64,000 nt of DNA from Gracilimonas sp017641085. Lineage in GTDB: Bacteria > Bacteroidota > Rhodothermia > Balneolales > Balneolaceae. Of the stretch, positions 18,423-26,912 are shown in pieces; the first letter of the stretch is position 1, and each line of letters opens with the position of its first letter. The translations under genes and the position numbers were made by a program. The notes beneath the pieces are model-generated. The model was given only the letters and a program-made list of their open reading frames with translations, made no database searches and was not told the origin of the DNA. The stretch lies in NCBI RefSeq assembly GCF_046115515.1, contig NZ_CP175953.1; one strand, given 5' to 3'.

Positions 18423-18639
18423 GTCAGGTAAAATTAGTTAATAGATAAGGGGTTTTTATTAAGACCTGTAATAAATCAAAAAAAAGTGAGAAATGAACTA
18501 TTTGTCGCCCTAAAGTCTGCTCTTTTGAGCTCATTTTTCCTTATTTTACAGAATCCTGTTTTTCGATATGACAAAGGAATTTTATTCTTGTCATTCGTTG
18601 TTCCTACCAACCAAAACCAACTCATTTTTTCTTACATAG

Positions 18640-21534
18640 ATGGACATTAATTTCGAGAAAGAAGTATTTGCCCGCCGCCACAACGGACCCACTCAGGAAT
18701 CAACCCAAAAAATGCTGGAGGTCATCAAAGCCGATTCTGTTGATAAGCTGATTGATGAAACCATCCCCGAAGGTATTCGCTTAGACAAACCGATGGATCT
18801 TCCCGGGGCATTAAGTGAACATGATTTTCTGACGGAATTCAAAAAACTGGCTTCCAAAAATAAAATCCATAAGTCGTTCATTGGCATGGGCTATTACGAT
18901 ACGCTCGTTCCCAATGTCATCAAAAGAAATATTCTCGAAAACCCGGGTTGGTACACTGCCTATACGCCCTATCAGGCTGAAATTGCCCAGGGCCGGCTGG
19001 AGGCACTCATTAATTTTCAGACCACCGTCAGCGACCTGACCGGAATGGAGCTGGCCAACGCTTCTTTGCTGGATGAGGGAACAGCGGCCGCGGAAGCCAT
19101 GAGTATGCTGTACGGACAGCGACGAGGTAAGAAGCGTAAAGAGGCGGAAGTATTCTTTGTTTCGGAATTGTGCCATCCTCAAACCATCGAAGTTCTGCAA
19201 ACACGAGCTGAACCGATTGGGGTAGAAGTGAGAGTAGGAGATCATCACGAGCTGGATGTGACCGATTCGGAATTATTTGGAATCCTGCTTCAGTACCCGG
19301 CAACCGATGGTAGTGTGGAAGATTACACGAATATTATTGAGGCAGCACATGAACATGATGTATATGCTGTGGTAGCTGCAGATTTATTGAGCCTGACGTT
19401 ACTGAAAGCGCCGGGTGAAATGGGAGCCGATGTGGTAGTTGGTTCTTCTCAAAGGTTTGGCGTACCAATGGGATACGGTGGGCCGCATGCTGCCTTCTTT
19501 GCCACCAAAGAAGATTTTCAGCGAAAAATTCCGGGACGAATTATTGGTGTTACCCAGGATGCAGAAGGCAAGCCGGCTTATCGCATGGCACTGCAAACCC
19601 GTGAACAACACATTCGCCGGGAAAAAGCCACTTCCAATATTTGTACCGCTCAGGTGCTGCTTGGGGTGATGGCCGGGATGTATGCGGTTTATCACGGACC
19701 TGAAGGACTCAGGAACATCGCATCTAAAGTTCACGGCTTAACCAAACTAACGAAAGCCGGAATGGAAAAGATGGGAGTCGAGGTTCAAACCAAAACCTAT
19801 TTTGATACCCTGACGGTGAAGGCAGATTCAGCCAAAGTGAAAGCGGTGGCTGAACAACATGAGGTTAACTTCCGCTATGTGGACGAAAATACCATTGGCC
19901 TTTCTTTTGATGAAGCCAAGAACCTGGAAGATGCTGAGTTGGTACTTACCATTTTTGCAGAAGCCCTCGGTAAAGAGAACAGTTTTGACGTTCAGGCTGA
20001 AGCCGAACAAGTGAAAGTGGATTATCCTGAAAACCTGGCTCGCAAAACCGATTACCTGGATCACCCGGTATTTAACTTGTACCATTCGGAGCACGAAATG
20101 CTTCGATACATGAAGCGACTAGAGAATAAAGACCTTTCGCTGGTGCATTCCATGATTTCGCTTGGTTCCTGCACCATGAAATTGAATGCCACGGCTGAAA
20201 TGATCCCGGTTACCTGGCCTGAATTTGGTCAAATTCACCCTTTTGCTCCCCGGAAACAGGCTGAGGGTTATACGCAATTATTTAATGAATTGAACGACTG
20301 GCTGTGTGAGATTACCGGTTTTGCGGGGATGTCGCTTCAGCCCAATTCCGGAGCCCAGGGAGAATATGCCGGATTGATGACCATTCGTGCTTACCACAAA
20401 GCCAATGGTGATGATCATCGGAATGTGGCACTTATTCCTTCATCTGCTCACGGAACCAATCCTGCCAGTGCAGTAATGGCCGGCATGGATGTAGTTGTGG
20501 TTGATACCGACAGCCATGGTAATATATCAAGTGACGACCTTGAGGCTAAAGCTGAAAAATACAGCGACCGCCTGGCCGCGCTCATGATTACCTATCCATC
20601 AACGCATGGTGTGTTTGAACATAAAGTGAAGGATTTCTGTGAAATTATACACAAGCATGGCGGCCAGGTTTACATGGATGGTGCGAACATGAATGCCCAG
20701 GTTGGGCTGACCAGTCCCGGTGAAATCGGAGCCGATGTGTGTCACTTAAACCTGCATAAAACATTTTGTATCCCACACGGTGGTGGCGGACCGGGAATGG
20801 GCCCGATTGGAGTAGCTGAACACCTTACTCCCTTTCTGCCTTCTCATTCAGTAATTAAAACCGGTGGAGAAAAAGGGGTGAATGCCATTTCAGCAGCTCC
20901 ATGGGGAAGTGCCAGCATTCTCACCATTTCCTACGCTTACATTCGGATGATGGGCGCCAACGGGCTAACGGATGCAACGAAATACGCTATCCTGAATGCC
21001 AACTATCTGAAAGATCGTCTTAAAGATCATTATGGAATTCTTTATACCGGCAAAACCGGCCGTTCGGCCCATGAGTTTATTGTGGATCTTCGTCCGTTTA
21101 AGCAATCGGCCGGAATTGAATCCGTGGACGTAGCCAAGCGCCTGATGGATTACGGCTTCCATGCGCCAACGATGAGCTTCCCGGTTCCGGGGACGTTGAT
21201 GATTGAACCTACCGAAAGTGAGTCGGTTGAAGAGCTTGATCGTTTCTGTGATGCCATGATCTCCATCCGAAAAGAGATACAGGAAATTGAAGACGGCATT
21301 GCTGACAAAGACGACAACGTACTTAAGCATGCTCCGCATACACAACGCGTAATTATGGCTGATGACTGGAACCGAAACTACTCCCGTGAAAAAGGAGCCT
21401 TCCCTCTGGAAGACCTCAAATACGATAAGTTCTGGCCGTCCGTTTCCCGTGTTGATGATGCCTATGGCGATCGTAATCTGGTGTGCTCTTGCATTCCGAT
21501 GTCGGCGTATGAAGAAGGGATTGAAGCGGTGTAG
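18640..21534 (+). CDS. gcvP: Glycine dehydrogenase (aminomethyl-transferring), P-protein
   Basis: A 964-aa single-chain P-protein, with both homologous halves fused, unlike the two-subunit form of some bacteria. The PLP-binding lysine lies in HLNLHKTFCIPHGGGGPG (about residues 705-722). The start FARRHNGPTQESTQKML is family-typical. It decarboxylates glycine and transfers the aminomethyl group to lipoylated GcvH. No gcvT or gcvH is adjacent, so the system is dispersed. The 217-bp upstream region shows no clear operator or riboswitch. Confidence 0.97.
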   Translation: MDINFEKEVFARRHNGPTQESTQKMLEVIKADSVDKLIDETIPEGIRLDKPMDLPGALSEHDFLTEFKKLASKNKIHKSFIGMGYYDTLVPNVIKRNILENPGWYTAYTPYQAEIAQGRLEALINFQTTVSDLTGMELANASLLDEGTAAAEAMSMLYGQRRGKKRKEAEVFFVSELCHPQTIEVLQTRAEPIGVEVRVGDHHELDVTDSELFGILLQYPATDGSVEDYTNIIEAAHEHDVYAVVAADLLSLTLLKAPGEMGADVVVGSSQRFGVPMGYGGPHAAFFATKEDFQRKIPGRIIGVTQDAEGKPAYRMALQTREQHIRREKATSNICTAQVLLGVMAGMYAVYHGPEGLRNIASKVHGLTKLTKAGMEKMGVEVQTKTYFDTLTVKADSAKVKAVAEQHEVNFRYVDENTIGLSFDEAKNLEDAELVLTIFAEALGKENSFDVQAEAEQVKVDYPENLARKTDYLDHPVFNLYHSEHEMLRYMKRLENKDLSLVHSMISLGSCTMKLNATAEMIPVTWPEFGQIHPFAPRKQAEGYTQLFNELNDWLCEITGFAGMSLQPNSGAQGEYAGLMTIRAYHKANGDDHRNVALIPSSAHGTNPASAVMAGMDVVVVDTDSHGNISSDDLEAKAEKYSDRLAALMITYPSTHGVFEHKVKDFCEIIHKHGGQVYMDGANMNAQVGLTSPGEIGADVCHLNLHKTFCIPHGGGGPGMGPIGVAEHLTPFLPSHSVIKTGGEKGVNAISAAPWGSASILTISYAYIRMMGANGLTDATKYAILNANYLKDRLKDHYGILYTGKTGRSAHEFIVDLRPFKQSAGIESVDVAKRLMDYGFHAPTMSFPVPGTLMIEPTESESVEELDRFCDAMISIRKEIQEIEDGIADKDDNVLKHAPHTQRVIMADDWNRNYSREKGAFPLEDLKYDKFWPSVSRVDDAYGDRNLVCSCIPMSAYEEGIEAV

Positions 21535-21537
21535 AAT

Positions 21538-21600
21538 AGCTTGAACATCCAACAAGGAACATCCAACGTTGAAAGTTGAACGTTTCTTGAAAACTTTGAA
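21538..21600. repeat. Short direct repeats after gcvP
   Basis: The unit gaacatccaac occurs twice (about 21543 and 21558), then gttgaaagttgaacg. Such gaac/gttgaac strings are low-complexity intergenic repeats seen in many Bacteroidota genomes. No hairpin terminator with a T-run is apparent here. Confidence 0.45.
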
Positions 21601-21654
21601 GGAGTAAAGGACTGACAGTCATTTCTGCGAAAACTCTGGAAGGATGTGTAAACC

Positions 21655-22287
21655 CTATTCTTTTGTAAAATCCTTCACCCCGGCATAAACCGGTATATCC
21701 ATGCGGTTTTGTTTGGGTACCAGAGGACAGGAATATTTGGTGTTATACACACAGTAGGGGTTGTAAGCTTTGTTAAAGTCAATGATGACCGAATCACCGG
21801 CGGGAATCCACATTTCCAGGTAACGACCACCGCCGTAGGTTTCTTCCCCGTTGGTTTCATCCCTGAAAGGCAAGAAGATATAGTTTTTATACTTTTCTGT
21901 TTCCCTCAGCTCGTGACTTTGAAATGCATCCAGGGAAACGGGCCGGCCGTAAACGGAGAAATGAAGTTCTCCGTACTTCTCATAGGTTTCAACTTCAGAA
22001 GTGGTGGTCGGCATGTCAAAAGCCGGCTGGTTGGGGGTTCTTATGAACTTAGCTTTGATGTAATAATCCAGGTTGATGGGGAAGTAGTCCAGCCCGGTGA
22101 ATTGTTCAAAGTCTTCTTCTTTCAACGGCGAAGTATCCCGATTCTGAAAGGCCTGATCTAAAGAATCCTGATAGGATTTAATTTCATTAATTAAGTATGT
22201 ATCCGGTTGTTGCCCCGAAGCAAAACTCATCCCGCCAAATACTAAAACAGCGGTTAATAATAATGTGCGAAAGTTCATGGGGAGCAT
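21655..22287 (-). CDS. Exported DUF1684 family protein
   Basis: A 210-aa protein with a signal peptide (hydrophobic residues 7-22, cleavage near SFASGQ). The conserved DUF1684 core is present: LPFRDETNGEETYGGGRYLE, then DFNKAYNPYCVYNTKYSCPLVPKQNRMDIPVYAGVK. The function of the family is unknown; it is widespread and often found in exported form in Bacteroidota. Its ATG directly follows the TAA of the osmC-like gene (TAAATG), so the two are co-translated. Confidence 0.88.
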   Translation of the reverse strand: MLPMNFRTLLLTAVLVFGGMSFASGQQPDTYLINEIKSYQDSLDQAFQNRDTSPLKEEDFEQFTGLDYFPINLDYYIKAKFIRTPNQPAFDMPTTTSEVETYEKYGELHFSVYGRPVSLDAFQSHELRETEKYKNYIFLPFRDETNGEETYGGGRYLEMWIPAGDSVIIDFNKAYNPYCVYNTKYSCPLVPKQNRMDIPVYAGVKDFTKE

Positions 22288-22737
22288 TTATTCGGTTACG
22301 GAACTTTTAATTCGGATGTCGGCCTCAAGGGTGCGGTGAACCGGGCATTTCCTGGATATATCCAGAAGTTTATCGAGCTGTTCCTGGCTTAAGTCTCCTT
22401 TAACAATCAGCTCTTTTTCGATGACGTCAATCTTACTTTTGGGGTCTTCACAGTTCTGGCAGTCTTCGTCGTGGCGTTTGTTATGGCGAAGTTCAAGATA
22501 TAGATCTTTCACCGGCCACCCTTTTCGTTCGGCGTACATTTTCACCGTCATAAGTGTGCATGATCCTAATCCCATCAAGAGGTAATCATACGGGTCGGGA
22601 CCCTGATCTTCGCCTCCATCCACATGTTCGGGTTCGTCGGCGAGGAGTTCATGTTTTCCCGCTGTCAACGTAGTTTTAAATTTCTCATTTTCAGGCAGGT
22701 GGACGTGTACAATCTTCTTTGCGTTTTCTTCACTCAT
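22288..22737 (-). CDS. OsmC family peroxiredoxin-like protein
   Basis: A 149-aa protein. The segment DYLLMGLGSCTLMTVKMYAERKGWPV carries the first redox Cys, and DISRKCPVHRTLEADI carries the second, matching OsmC/YhfA proteins that reduce organic hydroperoxides. A CQNCEDPKS motif in the middle is an extra Cys pair. It lies directly upstream of, and is coupled to, the DUF1684 gene. The role is probably oxidative-stress defence in the cytoplasm. Confidence 0.9.
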   Translation of the reverse strand: MSEENAKKIVHVHLPENEKFKTTLTAGKHELLADEPEHVDGGEDQGPDPYDYLLMGLGSCTLMTVKMYAERKGWPVKDLYLELRHNKRHDEDCQNCEDPKSKIDVIEKELIVKGDLSQEQLDKLLDISRKCPVHRTLEADIRIKSSVTE

Positions 22738-22740
22738 TTC

Positions 22741-22835
22741 AGAAATGTTAAATGATGAATGTTAAATTTTAAATGACAGCATGTCTCGTTCTTGAATGAA
22801 CATAACATTTAGCATTTAAAATTTAAGATTCATAA
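22741..22835. repeat. AT-rich inverted repeat upstream of the osmC-like gene
   Basis: The stretch aatgttaaatttt...aaatttaag and its inverse (around 22748-22775 and 22802-22832) form a long imperfect inverted repeat made of taaat/attta strings. It separates divergent genes. I see no function beyond a possible hairpin. Confidence 0.4.
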
Positions 22836-22928
22836 TTCCATAACAATCATCTAATCAATTCATAACACTTGGGATACCCCATGATAACATAGGCTGGCGA
22901 TCTTTGTCCCAAATAATCATCTCAGACT

Positions 22929-23744
22929 ATGAAAAGATCAATCGATACCGTTGTAATATCTGATGTTCACCTCGGAACCATTGGCTGTCATGCTGTCGAA
23001 CTGGCCCAATATCTGAATTCCATCGATCCCAAGCGAGTCATTCTAAATGGGGACTTTGTGGATATGTGGAACTTCCGTAAATATTACTGGCCGGAATCCC
23101 ACATGCACGTCATCCGAATGCTTATCACCATGATGACCAACGGAGTGGATATCTATTACCTGACGGGCAATCATGACGAAACCTTACGAAAAGTCTCCAG
23201 CCTGCAGTTGGGTCCGCTGTTTATTAGAGATAAACTGGTGCTTGAGCTGAATGGGGAGAAGGTCTGGTTTTTCCACGGGGATATTTTTGATGTGACCATG
23301 AAACACAGTAAGTGGATTGCCAAGCTGGGCGGACAAGGATATGAAATGTTGATCCTGATAAACCGCTGGATGAACTGGATATCTCAGAAAATGGGATATG
23401 GGAAGTTCTCGTTATCAAAAAAAATTAAAGATGGGGTAAAAACAGCCGTCAATTTTATCGATGACTTTGAAGTGACGGCTATGGAGCTGGCCATTGACGA
23501 AGGGTACGATTATGTGGTATGCGGTCATATCCATCAACCCAAAATACGCGGGTATGAAAATGAGAAAGGATCGGTGATTTACCTCAATTCCGGAGACTGG
23601 GTTGAAAACCTGACCTGCCTTGAATATGACGGAGGAGAATGGAGCTTGTATCGCTATTCCGAAGATACGGTTTTACAAGAGAACCCAAGGATTAACCAGC
23701 TTATGAAGAGCCATACGCTTAATAAAAAACTGATGATCGGATGA
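22929..23744 (+). CDS. LpxH-like calcineurin-type phosphoesterase (UDP-2,3-diacylglucosamine diphosphatase family)
   Basis: A 271-aa metallophosphoesterase with the five family motifs: VISDVHLG, NGDFVDMW, LTGNHDETL, FFHGDIFD and VVCGHIHQPKI. These supply the D, H, N and H ligands of a dinuclear metal site. Its length and lack of a signal peptide fit the LpxH/YbbF branch that cleaves UDP-diacylglucosamine in lipid A synthesis. Other Bacteroidota members with this layout remain uncharacterised. It overlaps the next gene (glycosyltransferase fold) by 4 bp (ATGA), which supports a joint envelope or lipid role. Confidence 0.85.
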   Translation: MKRSIDTVVISDVHLGTIGCHAVELAQYLNSIDPKRVILNGDFVDMWNFRKYYWPESHMHVIRMLITMMTNGVDIYYLTGNHDETLRKVSSLQLGPLFIRDKLVLELNGEKVWFFHGDIFDVTMKHSKWIAKLGGQGYEMLILINRWMNWISQKMGYGKFSLSKKIKDGVKTAVNFIDDFEVTAMELAIDEGYDYVVCGHIHQPKIRGYENEKGSVIYLNSGDWVENLTCLEYDGGEWSLYRYSEDTVLQENPRINQLMKSHTLNKKLMIG

Positions 23745-24778
23745 AAATACTTTATGGTATTCAGGGTACAGGGCACGGACATATAAGCCGGGCACGGGTG
23801 GTGTTGCCTAAACTTAGAGAACATGCGGAGGTGGATGTGCTGGTCAGCGGTTATAATTACAAGATAAATATTGACGGAGAGATTACCTATAAAGCCCGCG
23901 GACTCAGCCTGGCTTACGACAATAACGGGAGCGTGGATATGTTGGAAACAGCGCTAAATCTTCATCCTATAAAGTTTATACAGGATATGCAGGCAATCCC
24001 GATTGAAGAGTACGATTTTGTCGTGAATGATTTTGAGCCGGTGTCGGCATGGGCAGCTAATGGAGCCGGAATTCCTTGTGTAGCCATCAGTCATCAGGCT
24101 TCATTCTTGTCAGATAAAGCTCCGCGTCCCGTTAACAAATCGCTGGTTGCTGAACAGGTGATGAAGCATTTTGCTCCCAGCACGGAAGCTGTAGGCTCTC
24201 ACTACCTGCGATATGACGACTTTATTGAACCACCCATCATTCGCCGACAAATCCGGAATTTGAACCCTGTATTGGGGAATCATATTACCGTTTACCTGCC
24301 TGCTTTCGACCACCAAAGCTTGTGTAGCATATTCAATCAGGTTCCGAAAGTGCAATGGCACGTCTTTTCTCCAAATTGTGAGGAGATTTACACGAAAGGA
24401 AATGTGAAAGTATATCCGGTTGGGAAAGAAACTTTTCTGGAGAGTATTGAAAGCTGCTTGGGCATAGTATCGGCCACCGGATTTGAAACCACTGCTGAAG
24501 CTATGTTCCTGGGAAAGAAGCTGCTCACCATTCCCATCAAAAACCAATACGAGCAGTTGTGTAATGCCGAAGCCCTTACCCGACTGGGAGGAACGGTGGT
24601 TTACCATATAGATCAGAACTTCGTCCAAACTTTATCCCGTTGGATCGATGAGGGATTGGTATTGAATCTGCCTGAAATTTCGGATGAGGATGAGCTGGTC
24701 AACAAAATTATTATTGCTGGAACAGGAGAAGGAATAACAAACAAGGTGCACCGAAAAGTGAAGTTAGATGTGGCTTAG
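23741..24778 (+). CDS. MurG-like glycosyltransferase family protein
   Basis: A 345-aa protein of GT-B fold. The N-terminus KILYGIQGTGHGHISRARVVLP has the G-x-G-H nucleotide-sugar or lipid-binding loop seen in MurG/UGT-like enzymes. Its C-terminal half holds SATGFETTAEAMFLGKKLLTIPIKNQYEQ, which matches the conserved nucleotide-sugar-binding region (G-x-x-T-x-x-E-A). The acceptor and donor are unknown. It is translationally coupled to the LpxH-like phosphatase, so a shared glycolipid pathway is likely. Confidence 0.82.
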   Translation: MKILYGIQGTGHGHISRARVVLPKLREHAEVDVLVSGYNYKINIDGEITYKARGLSLAYDNNGSVDMLETALNLHPIKFIQDMQAIPIEEYDFVVNDFEPVSAWAANGAGIPCVAISHQASFLSDKAPRPVNKSLVAEQVMKHFAPSTEAVGSHYLRYDDFIEPPIIRRQIRNLNPVLGNHITVYLPAFDHQSLCSIFNQVPKVQWHVFSPNCEEIYTKGNVKVYPVGKETFLESIESCLGIVSATGFETTAEAMFLGKKLLTIPIKNQYEQLCNAEALTRLGGTVVYHIDQNFVQTLSRWIDEGLVLNLPEISDEDELVNKIIIAGTGEGITNKVHRKVKLDVA

Positions 24779-25055
24779 TTGTTAAATAGGTAGTTTGCGA
24801 TTTCAAGCAGACCCCTTTCTGTCTTTCTCCTTTGGCTGGGGAAAGGACTCCTGTAGAGCATAAAGTTGGTTAAACCCTCACAGTTTTAAAAACCGAGTCA
24901 TTGCGAGGATTTGAGGTTCTAATCCAGGATTAGGATATACAACGACGAGGCAATTTCTGTTAATAAAGCTCCTGGAAAATAGAAGCTTTTTCTTCATTCA
25001 AACTTCACAGTAAATACCGACCTTCCGATAACAACTAATAACAGAGGAGGTTGTC
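24779..25055. other. Intergenic region with a degenerate cattgcgagg repeat
   Basis: This 277-bp region has no gene. At about 24898-24957 it contains cattgcgagg followed some 40 bp later by cgacgaggcaat, the ends of a degenerate palindromic repeat. Complete forms of this cattgcgagg...ggcaat element are common between Bacteroidota genes. The Shine-Dalgarno GAGGAGG of the downstream uspA-like gene lies at 25044-25050. Confidence 0.5.
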
Positions 25056-26018
25056 ATGAAAGCCAGTCATATCTTAGTCCCTACCGATTTTTCAGAAGCT
25101 TCTCTTGAAGCGGTTAAAATGGCGGCTAAATTTGTGGAGATGTACTACAGCACCGTCGATCTCATCCACGTGATTCCGCTCATGAGCTATTACGATGAAA
25201 GCATGCAGCATTTGGGTGTTCCGTTTGATATGGAAAAGGATCTGTATCCCAAAGTACTCAAAACTGCGAACGACAAACTGCATGAAATCGCTGAGGAATA
25301 TATCCCCAAAGAGCATCGTGGACAGTTGATCAACCTGGTGGGGCGAAAGCCTTCTCAGGTGATTGCAAATAAGGCCAATGAAAGACAGTACGATTTGGTC
25401 ATTATGAGTAACAAAGGGGGGCATGACTCGGATGAAGTTCGCAGTCATATTACCGAGAAAGTAATCCGGTATAGCGAAAAGCCGGTACTCAGTATTGGTG
25501 CTTCTTTTGCTGAAAAGGATATCCACGAAATCCTGGTGCCGATGGATGGTTCCGGCGATTCTGTTGCGCCACTGGTTCAGGCCTTCGATTTTGCCCATGC
25601 CTTTGATGCCGGTATCACACTGATGCACATCATTGAGCCGTATTCGCTGGGTATGGAAGTGATGCCATTTACTGTGGAAGATGATGCTGCCGTCTATCAG
25701 TCACTGATAAGTAACATCAACAAATACTTCGAAAAACATCCTGAGTTAGGATTCACTATCCAGCGTACCGGTGTTGATTTTGAAGACCTGCTGGTTCGGG
25801 AAACCGAGAGCGGTTCATCATCGGTGAAGTTTGTAAGCATTGTGAAGAAAGGATTCTCAGCCCATACTGAAATCTGCGATTATGCTAACAGCAGTGCAGA
25901 TATGGTGGTTATGTGCACCCATGGACGAACCGGCATAGCCCGCATACTTCTGGGCTCAACCACAGCTATTGTGGCTCAGCATCTGAATAAACCACTGTTG
26001 ACCTTACGCCCGAAATAA
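25056..26018 (+). CDS. Universal stress protein with two UspA domains
   Basis: A 320-aa protein made of two tandem UspA folds (about residues 1-150 and 155-320). The second ends with THGRTGIARILLGSTTAIVAQH, the G-x2-G-x9-G(S/T) ATP-binding signature. In the first domain the equivalent stretch (SNKGGHDSDEVRSHITEKVI) is degenerate, so probably only one half binds nucleotide. It is cytoplasmic and its role in stress is not defined. A strong SD precedes the ATG and a terminator follows. Confidence 0.93.
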   Translation: MKASHILVPTDFSEASLEAVKMAAKFVEMYYSTVDLIHVIPLMSYYDESMQHLGVPFDMEKDLYPKVLKTANDKLHEIAEEYIPKEHRGQLINLVGRKPSQVIANKANERQYDLVIMSNKGGHDSDEVRSHITEKVIRYSEKPVLSIGASFAEKDIHEILVPMDGSGDSVAPLVQAFDFAHAFDAGITLMHIIEPYSLGMEVMPFTVEDDAAVYQSLISNINKYFEKHPELGFTIQRTGVDFEDLLVRETESGSSSVKFVSIVKKGFSAHTEICDYANSSADMVVMCTHGRTGIARILLGSTTAIVAQHLNKPLLTLRPK

Positions 26019-26070
26019 CAACGGGAATTCAGGATTAACATCCAGGAACTAACCTAAATGAGTTGATAGG

Positions 26071-26111
26071 AGCCCGTGCATGTGAAGTAGCTTGTACGGG
26101 TTTCTTGTTTT
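26071..26111 (+). terminator. Rho-independent terminator after the UspA gene
   Basis: An 8-bp stem: CCCGTGCA at 26073-26080 with TGTACGGG at 26093-26100 (one G-U pair). It is followed by TTTCTTGTTTT. Confidence 0.82.
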
Positions 26112-26132
26112 GAGGTGGGATCATGATAAAAG

Positions 26133-26206
26133 TGGGCCCGGAGGGACTTGAACCCCCGACCAATCGATTATGAGTCGACTGCTCTAACCAACTGAGCTAC
26201 AGATCC
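26133..26206 (-). tRNA. tRNA with CAU anticodon (Met or Ile2), acceptor stem disrupted
   Basis: A 74-nt cloverleaf read on the minus strand: D-stem GCTC/GAGC, anticodon loop CTCATAA (anticodon CAU), T-arm GGGGG-TTCAAGT-CCCTC, and no encoded CCA. The acceptor stem is abnormal. The 5' strand GGATCTG faces the 3' strand CGGGCCC, giving an A3-C70 mismatch and two G-U pairs, where GGGCCTG or GGGCCCG would pair well. The 5' half therefore looks replaced, as happens when an element inserts through a tRNA gene and brings its own 5' segment. The element lies directly on this 5' side. Initiator, elongator and Ile2 identities were not separated. Confidence 0.85.
26181..26192. repeat. Candidate left attachment core (12 bp, shared with 51618-51629)
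   Basis: The sequence GCTCTAACCAAC, which encodes the tRNA D-arm, recurs exactly at 51618-51629. That second copy sits at the stop codon of the last element-type gene. The spacing would define an element of about 25.4 kb. The flank at the right copy does not complete a tRNA 5' half, so a simple att model is not satisfied and chance is possible. Confidence 0.35.
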
Positions 26207-26259
26207 ATTGATATCGTAAACGCCGATTTTCAACCTTATAAGCCAAAACTGAATCAAAA

Positions 26260-26310
26260 TTGTACATAGTATTGTACATAGCTCTACTTTCTTTACCGAT
26301 TGTACATAGT
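26260..26310. repeat. Three direct repeats of TTGTACATAG next to the tRNA
   Basis: TTGTACATAG occurs at 26260-26269, 26272-26281 and 26300-26309. The spacings are 12 and 28 bp start to start, and each copy contains the palindrome TGTACA. They lie between the tRNA and the repressor gene in a region of 210 bp without a credible gene. They could be binding sites for a recombinase, a directionality factor or a regulator of the element. Confidence 0.6.
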
Positions 26311-26373
26311 ACATTGGCATTGGAATGAGGTTTTATGTTTTTAACTGTATACAATTCTGTTCCTTTTCGTTCG

Positions 26374-26388
26374 CTTACATTGTGTAAG
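26374..26388. promoter_or_regulatory. Second operator-like palindrome, downstream of the repressor gene
   Basis: CTTACA-TTG-TGTAAG shares both 6-bp arms with the perfect operator at 26881-26899. It lies 29 bp beyond the repressor stop codon. Confidence 0.6.
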
Positions 26389-26416
26389 TAAATATAGAAA
26401 TAAAAAGCGGCCTGAT

Positions 26417-26836
26417 TCAATCTAATTTTGAGTGTTTTTTGAGAAGCTTTAGAAGTGTTTCTGCAACTTCAATTTCAAGTTCTCTTGCTTTTGAAATTCC
26501 TTTCCGATTTTCACTAAAATCAAAATTCAAAAGAAGCGTTAAGGCGTTCTCAATTTTTTCTTTTTCAGTTATGGCCAAATCTGAACTTGGCGATAAGCTT
26601 CTAAACATTTCACCCTTTCCGGTTAGGAGCCAAGTCCCATCACATCCAGATCCAAGTACAATTTGAGCCAGTACTTCTGATCCAGGCTTTTTTATTCTCC
26701 CATATTTCAAATCAGTAATTAACGAATAATTGTTAATTCCACATTCCATAAGAAATTCTTTAGCCGAACCATATCTATTACTAATTAAAATAATTCTTTC
26801 AGCGATACTGTTTTTTTTGATTGTGCTTGATTGCAT
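26417..26836 (-). CDS. CI-like phage repressor with HTH domain
   Basis: A 139-aa protein. The N-terminal part (about residues 10-80) is an HTH of the phage CI type. It ends in the hallmark GTWLLTGKGEMF (about residues 69-80), frequent in Bacteroidota phage repressors. The C-terminal 55 residues are helical and could mediate oligomerisation; no LexA-type peptidase motif is present, so SOS self-cleavage is not expected. It is transcribed away from the early genes, with a perfect operator palindrome in the 76-bp divergent gap. This is the lysogeny switch of the element. Low GC agrees with the early region. Confidence 0.8.
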   Translation of the reverse strand: MQSSTIKKNSIAERIILISNRYGSAKEFLMECGINNYSLITDLKYGRIKKPGSEVLAQIVLGSGCDGTWLLTGKGEMFRSLSPSSDLAITEKEKIENALTLLLNFDFSENRKGISKARELEIEVAETLLKLLKKHSKLD

Positions 26837-26880
26837 TTAATCTGTAATTTCGTCCATTCGTTAATTAACTATAATTCATC

Positions 26881-26899
26881 TACTTACACTGTGTAAGTA
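26881..26899. promoter_or_regulatory. Perfect operator palindrome in the divergent switch
   Basis: TACTTACA-CTG-TGTAAGTA is a perfect 8-3-8 palindrome lying 14 bp before the start of the early gene at 26913 and 45 bp from the repressor start. A second copy with the same 6-bp arms at 26374-26388 supports a dedicated binding protein, most likely the neighbouring repressor. A GTTAATTAAC palindrome sits at 26860-26869. Confidence 0.75.
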
Positions 26900-26912
26900 A
26901 CTAAATATAATT

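Noticed and set aside
18423..18639. Glycine riboswitch upstream of gcvP
   Set aside because: No conserved tandem aptamer pattern was seen in the 217-bp region; only a weak GCTC-TTTT-GAGC hairpin.
26184..26420. Open frame of 78 codons on the minus strand across the tRNA
   Set aside because: It overlaps the tRNA gene and the TTGTACATAG repeats, and has no recognisable domain or ribosome binding site.
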